In this document: in pieces, positions 17,841-27,938 of the stretch
How positions within the stretch are numbered: the stretch's first letter is position 1
Layout of the letters: every line of letters starts with the position of its first letter
Source of the DNA: Caulobacter sp. NIBR1757
GTDB taxonomy: Bacteria; Pseudomonadota; Alphaproteobacteria; Caulobacterales; Caulobacteraceae
Reading direction: 5' to 3'
Assembly: GCF_027912495.1 (NCBI RefSeq)
Contig: NZ_CP115463.1
Location: 2,926,501-2,990,500, forward strand
Length of the DNA: 64,000 bases
Position numbers and translations under genes: made by a program
The notes under the pieces: model-generated
The model's database searches: none
What the model saw: only the letters and a program-made list of their open reading frames with translations
What the model was told of the DNA's origin: nothing

Positions 17841-18410
17841 GAATTCCGCCTCGTTCAAAATGTGCTGCTTCAAGACGAGAAGCCGATGGCTACGCATTCC
17901 TGGCTGCGGGCTGATTGCCAATTGCGGTGACAGTGCACAAAATTCGACCTCGACCCATGCTCGCCACCGCCGCCATTGTCGTCGTCACGCCCTGACCGCG
18001 CGGTGGGCCAGCCACAGACGATACCCCCCGTCATCGGCTTCGCCAAAGTAGATCCTTGAGCATCGCTGCCCCCGCACCCGTGACGGGGCCGGCAAGGCCC
18101 GCGAGCATTGCGCCGCCCCTTCCCGCCCATCACAGCAGGTCAGCGCTTGGCACCCCCGCGCCGCCTGTGCATTCCGCGTCATCGGGCCGCCCCTCCCCGC
18201 TTCCCACCGCGCCCAAACCCTGCACAAATGTCAGGCAGCGGCGATTTGCGGTCGCCGACTCAGCCGATCGGCGCGCGCGATGGCGCCGGAACGGCTAGTG
18301 AAGCGTTGGATGAGAGGCCGTCAGCGGCCCGAGTGATCTGGGGGACTGAAGTTCAATTGGCCGATAGCCGCACCACCGACCAGAGCCAGGGCCAGACCCG
18401 GAGCCTTCCC
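17841..18410. other. 570-nt intergenic region, no convincing gene
   Basis: No ORF with a start, ribosome binding site and normal codon use spans this region. On the minus strand a short in-frame segment (about 17985-18060) reads RIYFGEADDGGYRLWLAHR before a stop. It looks like the real C-terminal end of a lost gene, but nothing matching is visible upstream of it. The rest, up to the ATP-grasp gene at 18411, is GC-rich non-coding sequence that should contain the promoter of that operon. Confidence 0.5.
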
Positions 18411-19874
18411 ATGGCCCAGCCTTTCTACACGCCGGGCGCTGCCTTCGATGAGATGTACGATCCGGCCAGCGCCGTGCGCGACCACTACGGCGTGATGCAC
18501 GAACGGCTGACGAGTCTCTCCGCCGAGGACCTCAACGCCCGCCAGTCGACCCTGGAGCGCAGCTTCCTGCTGCAGGGCATCACCTTCACCGTCTATGGCG
18601 CCGAAGCGGCGACCGAGCGGATCATCCCTACCGACCTGATCCCGCGCATCATCCCCTCGGCCGAGTGGGATGTCATCGAGGCCGGCCTGACCCAGCGCCT
18701 GCGGGCCCTCAACATGTTCCTCGCCGACATCTACGGCGAGCAGCAGATCCTGATGGACGGCATCATCCCGCGTGACCTGGTGCTGGGCGCCCCCAGCTAT
18801 CGCCGCGAGATGCAGCACCTCTATGTGCCGCACAAAGCCTACGCCAACGTCTGCGGGTCAGACCTCATCCGCGGCCAGGACGGCGCCTTCTATGTGCTGG
18901 AGGACAACCTGCGGGTTCCCAGCGGCGTCTCCTACATGCTGGCCAACCGCGACGCCGCCCGCCGCACCTTCCCCGGCGCCTTCCGAGCCGCCAGCGTGCG
19001 GCCCGTTGAGCGCTATCCCGACCTGCTGCTGACCACCCTCAAGAGCATGGCCCAGGACTGGCGGACAGACCCGCAGGTCGTGGTGCTGACGCCCGGGGTC
19101 TACAATTCCGCCTACTACGAGCACGCCTACCTGGCCCGTCTGATGGGCGTGCCGCTGGTCGAGGGCCGCGATCTCGTGATCCACGAGAACATGGTCTACA
19201 TGCGGATGACCACCGGCCTGCAGCGGGTCGATGTCATCTACCGCCGGGTCGACGACGACTACATCGATCCCCTGACCTTCCGCCGCGATTCCAGCCTGGG
19301 CGTCGGCGGTCTGTTCAACGCCTACCGGGCCGGCAATGTGGTGATCTGCAATGCGCCGGGCACCGGCGTCGCCGACGACAAGGCGGTCTATGCCTATGTC
19401 CCCGAGATCATCCGCTACTACCTGGGCGAGGACGCCATCCTGCCCAACATCGAGACCTTCCTCTGCCGCGAGCCGGCGCAGCTGAACCATGTGCTGGGCA
19501 ACCTCGACAAGTTCGTGGTCAAGGCTGTCGGCGCCTCGGGCGGCTACGGCATGCTGGTCGGACCGCACGCCTCGAAGAAGGAGCGCGAGGAGTTCGCGGA
19601 AGCCATCAAGGCCGACCCCAACAACTACATCGCCCAGCCGACCATCCAGCTCTCCACCGCCCCCTGCCTGATCGACGGCCGGGTCGAGAGCCGCCACGTC
19701 GACCTGCGGCCCTTCATCCTGTCGGGCGAGAAGATCGTCGTCACCCCCGGCGCCCTGACCCGGGTGGCCCTGCGGAAGGGCAGCCTGGTGGTCAACTCCA
19801 GCCAGGGCGGGGGGTCCAAGGACACCTGGGTTTTGGGACCCCCAAGAGAAGGTATGGGAGACGTAGCGCCATGA
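18411..19874 (+). CDS. Circularly permuted ATP-grasp protein
   Basis: A 487-aa protein of the circularly permuted ATP-grasp family (DUF404/DUF407). Typical stretches are NMFLADIYGEQQI near residue 105, VLEDNLRVPSGVSYML near 165, VVVLTPGVYNSAYYEH near 225 and KAVGASGGYGM near 380. These proteins are predicted to ligate amino-acid-like groups to a peptide or other amine. The gene overlaps the alpha-E gene by ATGA and is the first of three genes almost always found together: ATP-grasp, alpha-E, transglutaminase. The in-frame extension upstream to 18108 has no ribosome binding site and no family similarity, so I start at 18411. Confidence 0.9.
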   Translation: MAQPFYTPGAAFDEMYDPASAVRDHYGVMHERLTSLSAEDLNARQSTLERSFLLQGITFTVYGAEAATERIIPTDLIPRIIPSAEWDVIEAGLTQRLRALNMFLADIYGEQQILMDGIIPRDLVLGAPSYRREMQHLYVPHKAYANVCGSDLIRGQDGAFYVLEDNLRVPSGVSYMLANRDAARRTFPGAFRAASVRPVERYPDLLLTTLKSMAQDWRTDPQVVVLTPGVYNSAYYEHAYLARLMGVPLVEGRDLVIHENMVYMRMTTGLQRVDVIYRRVDDDYIDPLTFRRDSSLGVGGLFNAYRAGNVVICNAPGTGVADDKAVYAYVPEIIRYYLGEDAILPNIETFLCREPAQLNHVLGNLDKFVVKAVGASGGYGMLVGPHASKKEREEFAEAIKADPNNYIAQPTIQLSTAPCLIDGRVESRHVDLRPFILSGEKIVVTPGALTRVALRKGSLVVNSSQGGGSKDTWVLGPPREGMGDVAP

Positions 19875-20812
19875 TGCTCGCCCGCGTCGCCGACAGCCTC
19901 TACTGGATGGGCCGCTATGTGGAGCGGGCCGAGCACGTCTGCCGCCTGGCCGACGTCACCCTCAACGCCACCCTCGACCGCTCTATGGCCGCCAACGAGA
20001 CGGCCCGCATCGCCCTCTCGGCGCTCGGCGACGACGTCACCGCCGCCGACAGCAACCTGTTCGAGACCGCCAAGGACCTGACGCTTGGCAGCGACGACGC
20101 CAACTCGGTGCGCCGCTCCCTGGCCCGGGCCCGGGAAAACGCCCGCCAGGTCCGCGACCAGATCACCACCGAGATGTGGGAGCGGCTGAACCTGCTCTAC
20201 CTGCGGGTCACCGAAGGCGGCGCCGAACGCACCTTCGACCGCCAGCACTCGGCTTTCCTGCACGAGGTCATCGCCGACCTGCACCTGTTCAAGGGCGCCG
20301 CCGACGCCACCATGAGCCACGGCGAGGGCTGGCGCTTCCTGATGCTCGGCGTCTACATCGAGCGGGCCCAGCTGATCGCCCGTCTGCTGCGGGCTGCCTT
20401 CGGCGACGGCGCCACGCCGACCGGCGACCACGTCACCCTGATGAACGTGCTGCGCATGGGCTGCGCCCTGGAACCCTACCTGCGCACCTACACCGCCGAG
20501 ATCGAGCCCAAGCACATCCTCGACTTCCTGCTGTTCGACGAGGACTTCCCGCGCTCCATCCGCTTCGCGACCGCCCGTATCGAGGAATCCATGGCCGACA
20601 TCGCCAGCCACGTCGCCTTCGGTGGACGCGGCCGGCCCGAACGCCTGGCCGGCCGGCTCAGCTCGCGCCTCGAATTCACCGATCTGGAAGAGCTGGAGGC
20701 CAACGGCGCCGCCGCCCTGCTGGCCAGCGTCGTCGCCGACTGCGGCCGCATCCACGAGGCCCTCTACCAGACCTTTGTCGCCTACCCGCTCGAGATGAGG
20801 CTGCCGGCCTGA
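19871..20812 (+). CDS. Alpha-E domain protein (DUF403)
   Basis: A 313-aa all-helical protein beginning MMLARVADSLYWMGRYVERAEH, the signature start of alpha-E proteins. It has no membrane segment. The family always accompanies the circularly permuted ATP-grasp and transglutaminase-like proteins and is thought to be a partner or scaffold in peptide synthesis or modification; its biochemical role is unproven. Its start overlaps the upstream gene by ATGA, and its TGA shares its last base with the ATG of the transglutaminase gene, so the three are translationally coupled. Confidence 0.9.
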   Translation: MMLARVADSLYWMGRYVERAEHVCRLADVTLNATLDRSMAANETARIALSALGDDVTAADSNLFETAKDLTLGSDDANSVRRSLARARENARQVRDQITTEMWERLNLLYLRVTEGGAERTFDRQHSAFLHEVIADLHLFKGAADATMSHGEGWRFLMLGVYIERAQLIARLLRAAFGDGATPTGDHVTLMNVLRMGCALEPYLRTYTAEIEPKHILDFLLFDEDFPRSIRFATARIEESMADIASHVAFGGRGRPERLAGRLSSRLEFTDLEELEANGAAALLASVVADCGRIHEALYQTFVAYPLEMRLPA

Positions 20813-21786
20813 TGCTGCTCGATATCCGCCACGTCACCCGCTACCACTACGAGCGCCCTATCCGGGAAAGCCTGATGGAGCTGCGCATGCAGCCCCAGAA
20901 GTCGATCCGCCAGCGGCTGATCAGCTTCGACCTGGAGCTCGAGCCCCGGGCCCAGCTGTTCAGCTACATCGACCCCTTCGGCAACGCCGTGCACCATTTC
21001 GACGTGCCCCAGCCGCACGACGAGCTGACCATCGTCGCCCGCGCCTGCGTCGAGACCCAGGACCCGCCGGAACTGCCCGAGCGCCTCGACCTCGGCGAAT
21101 GGGACCGGCTGAAGAGCAGTTTTACCCAGGCTGAATGCTTCGACTTCCTGCATCCGCACGGCTTCACCCAGATGACCGCGGCCCTGCAGCAGTTCATGGA
21201 GTCCAAGGCGCTCGAGGCCAGCCAGATCCGCGACCCGCTGAGCCGCCTGCGCTACCTCAATCAGACGATCTATGCCTGCTTCGCCTACGAGCCCGGCGTC
21301 ACCCGCGCCGACAGCCATATCGACGAGGCGCTCGCGCGCGGGGCCGGGGTCTGCCAGGACTTCGCCCACATCATGATCACCATCGCCCGCAGCTGGGGCC
21401 TGCCGGCCCGCTATGTCTCGGGCTATCTGTTCAACGACCGCAAACATGGCGACCGCTCCGACCCCGACGCCACCCATGCCTGGGTCGAGGTCTTCCTGCC
21501 GTCCCACCGCTGGGTCGGCTTCGACCCGACCAACAACATGCTGACCTGCGAGCGCCACGTCGCCGTCGCCATCGGCCGCGACTACGGCGACGTCCCGCCC
21601 TCGCGCGGTGTCTACAAAGGCGATAGCGAAAGCCACCTCGCTGTCGATGTCGCGGTCACCAAGGCCAAGTCGGCGGTGTCGGAACCGGAGTTCTTCCACC
21701 TCCCCCGCCCGACCTTCCGCGGCGGCCGCCGCAGGGGCGTCGACGCCTTCCGCGAAGAACAGCAGCAGCAACAGCAGCAGCAGTAG
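20812..21786 (+). CDS. Transglutaminase-like cysteine peptidase with a Gln-repeat tail
   Basis: A 324-aa protein with the bacterial transglutaminase N-terminal domain (MLLDIRHVTRYHYERP) and a transglutaminase core. The triad is visible: Cys in GAGVCQDFAH, His in DATHAWVEVF and Asp in GFDPTNN. Members probably cleave or transfer peptide bonds made by the ATP-grasp partner. The last eight residues are all Gln, encoded by a CAG/CAA tract, and the stop TAG is followed by another in-frame TAG. The tail is probably dispensable and may vary in length. Confidence 0.92.
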   Translation: MLLDIRHVTRYHYERPIRESLMELRMQPQKSIRQRLISFDLELEPRAQLFSYIDPFGNAVHHFDVPQPHDELTIVARACVETQDPPELPERLDLGEWDRLKSSFTQAECFDFLHPHGFTQMTAALQQFMESKALEASQIRDPLSRLRYLNQTIYACFAYEPGVTRADSHIDEALARGAGVCQDFAHIMITIARSWGLPARYVSGYLFNDRKHGDRSDPDATHAWVEVFLPSHRWVGFDPTNNMLTCERHVAVAIGRDYGDVPPSRGVYKGDSESHLAVDVAVTKAKSAVSEPEFFHLPRPTFRGGRRRGVDAFREEQQQQQQQQ

Positions 21787-21820
21787 TAGTGGGGCCGCAG
21801 CGCACTCGACCCATCACAAG

Positions 21821-21884
21821 TCCTTCTCCCGCTTGTCGGGAGAAGGTGGCCCCTGAAGGGGGTCGGATGAGGGCAGCGCCGGCT
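21821..21884 (+). repeat. Dispersed palindromic repeat family A, copy A1
   Basis: The 64-nt unit starts with the hairpin CCTTCTCCCG-CTTGT-CGGGAGAAGG, then GTGGCCCCTGAAGGGGGTC, and ends GGATGAGGGCAGCGCCGGCT. The minus-strand copy A2 at 22277-22340 matches it with two mismatches. Copies A3 and A4 are at 30878 and 31004. A1 begins 34 nt after the transglutaminase stop and ends 8 nt from the end of the DUF559 pseudogene. Confidence 0.85.
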
Positions 21885-21892
21885 CCGGCCGA

Positions 21893-22230
21893 CTATCGCC
21901 CCGCCGCCATCCGAATGGTGTCCAATACCTTAGCGGTATCGCTGCCGATCTCGGCATTCTTGAACCGCAGCACCCGATACCCGGCGATCCGCAAACGTGC
22001 GTCCCGCTCCCGATCGTAGGCGCTGTCCTCATGCGTCGGCCCGTCGGCCCGTCGGCCTCGACGATCAGCTTGACCTCAAAACACAAGAAGTCGGCGATAT
22101 ACCCAGCAATAGGAACCTGCCGCCGAAACTTCAGGCCGGCCAGCTTCCGCCCTCGCAGGTGCTTCCACAGCCAAGCCTCAGTCGAGGTCGGCTCCTGCCG
22201 CATCACCCTTGCCCTGATCTGGTTCTGCAT
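21893..22230 (-). pseudogene. DUF559 (Vsr-like) endonuclease, frameshifted by an 8-bp repeat
   Basis: The N-terminal frame gives MQNQIRARVMRQEPTSTEAW, LWKHLRGRKLAGLKFRRQ and ADFLCFEVKLIVEADG. These are hallmarks of DUF559, a small PD-(D/E)XK nuclease fold related to very-short-patch-repair endonuclease. The C-terminal half continues in another frame as THEDSAYDRERDARLRIAGY, VLRFKNAEI and VLDTIRMAAGR before TAG. The switch lies in three tandem copies of an 8-mer at 22034-22057; with two copies the frame is perfect. ATG 22230 is preceded 3 nt upstream by a LexA-type box. The gene is bounded by inverted repeats A1 and A2. A sequencing error is an alternative to a real frameshift. Confidence 0.85.
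22034..22057. repeat. Triplicated 8-mer CGTCGGCC causing the frameshift
   Basis: Three exact tandem copies of CGTCGGCC (22034-22041, 22042-22049, 22050-22057) lie inside the DUF559 gene. Removing one copy restores the uninterrupted EADGPTHED reading frame, so the third copy looks like a slipped-strand duplication. Confidence 0.85.
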
Positions 22231-22233
22231 AGT

Positions 22234-22248
22234 GAACATAACAAGAAC
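22234..22248 (-). promoter_or_regulatory. LexA (SOS) box before the DUF559 nuclease
   Basis: The plus strand reads GAAC-ATAACAA-GAAC, which on the gene strand is GTTC-N7-GTTC, the alphaproteobacterial LexA site. It ends 3 nt before ATG 22230, so bound LexA would block transcription start. Confidence 0.75.
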
Positions 22249-22276
22249 ATTGATCTTTGAAGCGCCACTCGTCAAG

Positions 22277-22340
22277 AGCTGGCGCTGCCCTCATCCGACC
22301 CCCTTCGGGGGCCACCTTCTCCCGACAAGCGGGAGAAGGA
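22277..22340 (-). repeat. Dispersed palindromic repeat family A, copy A2
   Basis: Inverted partner of A1 (two mismatches over 64 nt), placed upstream of the DUF559 gene. Its inner end lies about 47 nt before the gene's ATG, so A1 and A2 bracket a ~520-bp unit consisting of just the nuclease gene and its SOS box. Confidence 0.85.
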
Positions 22341-22354
22341 ACCGAGGTCCATCT

Positions 22355-22414
22355 TTGACCTTCCCTCGCCGATCTGCGGTATAATGGTCCCGCCGCTTCG
22401 ATAGCGGCGCGGCC
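22355..22414 (+). promoter_or_regulatory. Promoter-like sequence and hairpin, family C copy C1
   Basis: TTGACC (22355-22360) and TATAAT (22380-22385) are separated by 19 nt, about 50 nt upstream of the ATG at 22434. TATAATG is followed by CGCTTCGATAGCGGCG, which can fold GCCGCT-TCGAT-AGCGGC. The same TATAATG plus CGCTTCGATA pair occurs at 43226 and, inverted, at 61956. Confidence 0.5.
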
Positions 22415-22433
22415 ACGGGGGGGTCTCAACGCC

Positions 22434-23090
22434 ATGTTTGTCGGACATTACGCCGCCGCCCTGGCCGCCAAGGCCGTCGAGCCTCGCGCCCCGCTCTGGA
22501 CCCTGGTCGCCGGGGCCCAGCTCGTCGACATCGGCTGGGCCGGCCTGGTGATGGCCGGCGTCGAGAAGATCCGCTTCAACCCCGATCTGCCGGGCAGCCC
22601 GCTCGAACTCTACCACATGCCCTGGACCCACAGCCTGCCGGCCGCCGTCCTCTGGTCGCTCGCCGCCCTGGCCCTCTGCAAGTGGTTACTGCGCCTGCCC
22701 TGGGGCGCCTGTATCGCCGTCGGCCTGGTGGTGTTCAGCCACTGGGCGCTCGACTTCCTGGTCCACCGGCCGGACCTCGAACTGTGGATGGGCGGTCCCA
22801 AGGTCGGCCTTGGCTGGTGGGACTATCCCGACGCCGAGAAGACCCTGGAGATGGGCCTCATCGCCCTGACCGGCGGCGCCTGGCTGTGGAGCCGCGGGGC
22901 CTGGTCCCGCTCCCCCTGGCCGGCCCTGCTGTTCATCGCCTTCCTCGTCGTGCTGCAGATCGTCGCCGGCCTGACCGTGCCGACCGGCTCCACCGTCGCC
23001 TACGGCCGAACCGCGCTCATCGTCTTCCTGGTGGTCGTCGGCGTCGCGGCCCTGGTCGACCTCGGAAAGCCCAAACCGCAACCGGCCTGA
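22434..23090 (+). CDS. Multi-pass membrane protein, metal-dependent-hydrolase-like
   Basis: A 218-aa protein with about six predicted membrane helices. Conserved polar residues lie in membrane context: MFVGHYAAALAAK at the start, QLVDIGW, MPWTHSLPAA and FSHWALDFLVHRPDLE. The spaced His/Asp residues in and near helices resemble YbcI/YdjM-type membrane-bound metal-dependent hydrolases. No substrate is known for these. It follows the promoter-like element at 22355-22414 and ends 58 nt before the TrmB-like regulator. Confidence 0.6.
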   Translation: MFVGHYAAALAAKAVEPRAPLWTLVAGAQLVDIGWAGLVMAGVEKIRFNPDLPGSPLELYHMPWTHSLPAAVLWSLAALALCKWLLRLPWGACIAVGLVVFSHWALDFLVHRPDLELWMGGPKVGLGWWDYPDAEKTLEMGLIALTGGAWLWSRGAWSRSPWPALLFIAFLVVLQIVAGLTVPTGSTVAYGRTALIVFLVVVGVAALVDLGKPKPQPA

Positions 23091-23130
23091 ACCCGCATTA
23101 CCAAGGTTTCACTGGACCTTGGACGAGCCC

Positions 23131-23168
23131 GTGTCGTTAGTAGTAGTTATGACTACTAACAACGACAC
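23131..23168. promoter_or_regulatory. Operator-like inverted repeat over the trmB-like start codon
   Basis: Inner arms TTAGTAGT (23137-23144) and ACTACTAA (23152-23159) are perfect and separated by 7 nt containing the ATG. Outer arms GTGTCG (23131-23136) and CGACAC (23163-23168) extend it, with a 3-nt bulge. Its position on the start codon suggests autorepression. Confidence 0.6.
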
Positions 23169-23964
23169 GCCCGAAGCAGCCCTCGCCGGCCTGGGCTTCA
23201 CCGACACCGAGGCCCGCCTCTACTGCGAGCTGGTCCGCTCCGGCCCGGCCACCGGCTACCGCCTGGCCAAGGCCATCGGCAAGGCCCCGGCCAACACCTA
23301 CCAGGCCCTCGAAGCCCTCTCCCAGAAGGGCGCGGTGCTGACCGAGGATGCCGAGGCCAAGACCTGGCGCGCCGCCCCGCCCGCCGAGCTGGTCAGCGCC
23401 CTCGACGCCGCCCATGCCCGCCGGAGCGCCGCCGCCCTCGACGCCCTGAGCCGCCTGCCCGCCGCCGCCGGCGACGCCCGCCTCTACGCCCTGCGCACGC
23501 CCCAGCAGGCCTACGCCCGCGCACGGGCGATGATCGCCGCCGCCCGCGAGGCCATCCTCTTCGACCTCTCCCCCGAACCCTTCGAACTATTGAAAGCCGC
23601 CCTCGAACAGGCGGCCGCTCAGGGGGTCACCGTCGCCGGACTGATCTACGCCCCCTCGGCCACCACCCTGACCACCGTCCAGTCCGCCTCGGCCGAACTG
23701 GTCAACAGCCGCTGGCCCGGCCAACAGATCACCATCGTCGCCGACGCCCGCGAACAGCTGACCGCCCTCATCGCCCCCGGCGGCGAGACCCTCACCCAGG
23801 GTGTCGCCAGCGACAGTCCCTTCCTTGCCTGCCTGCAGCACAGCGGCCTCTCCGCCGAGCTGCGCCTGCAGCGCGCCGCCCCCGCCCACGATCCCCTCGC
23901 CCACCTCTCGCTGCTGGCCCTGCGCCCGCCCGGCCTGCGCGACCTCATCGGAGAAGCCGAATGA
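23149..23964 (+). CDS. TrmB family transcriptional regulator
   Basis: A 271-aa protein with an N-terminal winged helix (LGFTDTEARLYCELV, then YRLAKAIGKAPANTYQALE), the standard TrmB HTH. The ~180-residue C-terminal part is of the phospholipase-D-like effector type (EAILFDLSPEPFELL). TrmB proteins sense sugars in archaea; bacterial members are poorly known. ATG 23149 is preferred. An upstream in-frame TTG at 23119 has no ribosome binding site either, so the mRNA may be leaderless. It overlaps the protease gene by ATGA, suggesting the regulator controls its own operon through the palindrome on its start codon. Confidence 0.85.
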   Translation: MTTNNDTPEAALAGLGFTDTEARLYCELVRSGPATGYRLAKAIGKAPANTYQALEALSQKGAVLTEDAEAKTWRAAPPAELVSALDAAHARRSAAALDALSRLPAAAGDARLYALRTPQQAYARARAMIAAAREAILFDLSPEPFELLKAALEQAAAQGVTVAGLIYAPSATTLTTVQSASAELVNSRWPGQQITIVADAREQLTALIAPGGETLTQGVASDSPFLACLQHSGLSAELRLQRAAPAHDPLAHLSLLALRPPGLRDLIGEAE

Positions 23965-25772
23965 TCCGCCTCTCAACCTTCACTGCGGCCGCCATCCTGG
24001 CCTTCGCCGCCCTCCCCGCCCGGGCCGACGAGCTCTCCGACCTCAAGGACCGCTATATCGCCTGGCGCGGCGGCCCCGCCTTCCAGCGCGCCGTCGGCGT
24101 CGAGGCCGAGGGGACCGGCGCGGTCGGGGCCTACGGCGGCCCCGCGCACCGCTGGCAGGCCGGCGACCGGATCCGCGAGCGCGTCGAGTTCGGCAGCCTG
24201 AAGACCGACACCTACGTCGGCCCGGCCGCCGCCTGGAGCGTCACCCTCAGCGGCCAGATCGAGACGCCCTCGGCCGCCGAGCAGGCCGCCGCCCGCCGCC
24301 GGGCCCTGCTGACCTTCGACGACGCCCTGCAGGGGGCCGGTGGGGCCCGGGTCACGCTCGGCCAGACCGAAACCCTCGACGGCCGCACGGTCCAGGCCCT
24401 GCACATCAGCTTCGGCGACGCCGACGGCTACGACCTGCTGATCGATCCCGGGACCGGCGAACTGGTCGCCCAGCGCCAGCTGGAGGACCAGCGCATCACC
24501 TTGGTCCGCTACGCCGACTGGCGAAAGGTCGAGGGCGTGCTCATGCCGTTCAGGGAGACCCAGCGCACCGCCGACGATCCGCTCGAACAGGCCCTGACCT
24601 TCAGCCGCATGGACCTCAACCCCCGGCTCGCCGACGCCACCTGGGCCAGGCCCGCCCCGGTCCGCATCTACGGCTTCGACCAAGGCGCCAAACGCACCGA
24701 GCCGCTGGCCTTCGACTTTTATCTGGGCTCGCGCATCTACATCCCCGCCACCGTCAACGGCCAGGCCACCCACGTCCTGCTCGACAGCGGCGCCGAGACC
24801 ACCGTCATCGACAAGGCCTGGGCCGAAAAGATGGGCATCAGGCCCAGCGCCGCCGTCGTCGCCGTCGGCACCGGCGGGCGGCAAGAGGCCCAGTTGGCCA
24901 GCGGCGTCACCATTCGCATCGGCGCGATGGAGTTGAAGAACATCACGGTCGCCCTCATCGATCTGTCCGCCATCGAGAAGCTCATTGGGCGACCGTTGCC
25001 CGTCGTCCTCGGCAAGGAGGTGTTCAACGAACTGGTCGTCGACCTCGACTTCGAGGGCAAGACCATCGCCTTCCACGACCCCCTGGTCTTCCAGGCCCCG
25101 GCCGGCGCGATCGAGACCCCGGTGATCATGGCGGGTGGCATCCGCTCCGTGCCGGTCTCGGTCGAGGGCAGGCCGCCGGTGCAGTTCGACTTCGACATCG
25201 GCAACGGCGGCCCGCTGATCGTCTATTCCGCCTACTGGAAGGCCAATGGCCTGCTGGCCGACGGGCGGGCAAAGTCGAAGACCCTGTCCGGCGCGGTCGG
25301 CGGCCTGCGGGAACAGCAGGTGGCGACGGTCCACAGCCTGACCTTCGGCGGCGCCACCTTCAGCGACATCCCCACCGTCTTCACCGACGACCGGGGCGAG
25401 AGCGCCGAAAGCAACCGCACCCTGGGCAACATCGGCCTGCCGATCCTGTCGCGCTTCCGGATGTACGCCGACTTCAGCCACGACCGGCTGTTCCTGCAGC
25501 CGACCGCCGCCGTCGCCAATCCCTTCCCCCGGGACCTGACCGGCCTGCGGATGCAGCCCGGCGCCGACAAGGCCAAGGTGCTGATGGTCGCTCCCGGCTC
25601 CCCGGCCGAGGCGGCCGGCATGGCGGCGGGCGAAGTCGTCATCGCCATCGACGGCGCGCCGCTGAAGGAGGCGGGCTTAGGCGCCCTGCGCACCAAGCCG
25701 GCCGGGGCGACGCTGAAGATCACCACCGAGGCCGGCAAGACCTATGACCTGATGCTGAAGGCCTACTACTGA
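23961..25772 (+). CDS. Periplasmic retropepsin-like aspartic protease with PDZ domain
   Basis: A 603-aa protein with a signal peptide (AAAILAFAALPARA). A ~240-residue N-terminal region has lipoprotein-carrier-like beta character. A retropepsin half follows, with the active-site motif LLDSGAETTVID, then a second half in which the equivalent motif is FDIGNGG, and a C-terminal PDZ domain (APGSPAEAAGMAAGEVVIAIDG). Retropepsins need two D-(S/T)-G loops; the DIG in the second half may be a degenerate or non-catalytic site. The start overlaps the TrmB-like gene by 4 nt. The substrate is unknown. Confidence 0.85.
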   Translation: MIRLSTFTAAAILAFAALPARADELSDLKDRYIAWRGGPAFQRAVGVEAEGTGAVGAYGGPAHRWQAGDRIRERVEFGSLKTDTYVGPAAAWSVTLSGQIETPSAAEQAAARRRALLTFDDALQGAGGARVTLGQTETLDGRTVQALHISFGDADGYDLLIDPGTGELVAQRQLEDQRITLVRYADWRKVEGVLMPFRETQRTADDPLEQALTFSRMDLNPRLADATWARPAPVRIYGFDQGAKRTEPLAFDFYLGSRIYIPATVNGQATHVLLDSGAETTVIDKAWAEKMGIRPSAAVVAVGTGGRQEAQLASGVTIRIGAMELKNITVALIDLSAIEKLIGRPLPVVLGKEVFNELVVDLDFEGKTIAFHDPLVFQAPAGAIETPVIMAGGIRSVPVSVEGRPPVQFDFDIGNGGPLIVYSAYWKANGLLADGRAKSKTLSGAVGGLREQQVATVHSLTFGGATFSDIPTVFTDDRGESAESNRTLGNIGLPILSRFRMYADFSHDRLFLQPTAAVANPFPRDLTGLRMQPGADKAKVLMVAPGSPAEAAGMAAGEVVIAIDGAPLKEAGLGALRTKPAGATLKITTEAGKTYDLMLKAYY

Positions 25773-25779
25773 CCGCGCG

Positions 25780-27882
<2,103 letters not shown>

Positions 27883-27908
27883 CTAGCCGCTCGGGTTTCC
27901 CCGCGCGA

Positions 27909-27938
27909 GACCTCCTTCCCCGAATGGGGAGGGAGGTC
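27909..27938 (-). terminator. Hairpin between recN and ligA
   Basis: GACCTCC-TTCCCC-GAAT-GGGGAG-GGAGGTC folds into a strong stem overlapping the recN stop codon. No T-run follows on the minus strand, so it may attenuate rather than fully end transcription before ligA. Confidence 0.5.

Noticed and set aside
17985..18060. Minus-strand segment reading RIYFGEADDGGYRLWLAHR
   Set aside because: It looks protein-like but has no upstream body in any frame; too little to call a gene, so it is only noted in the gap entry.
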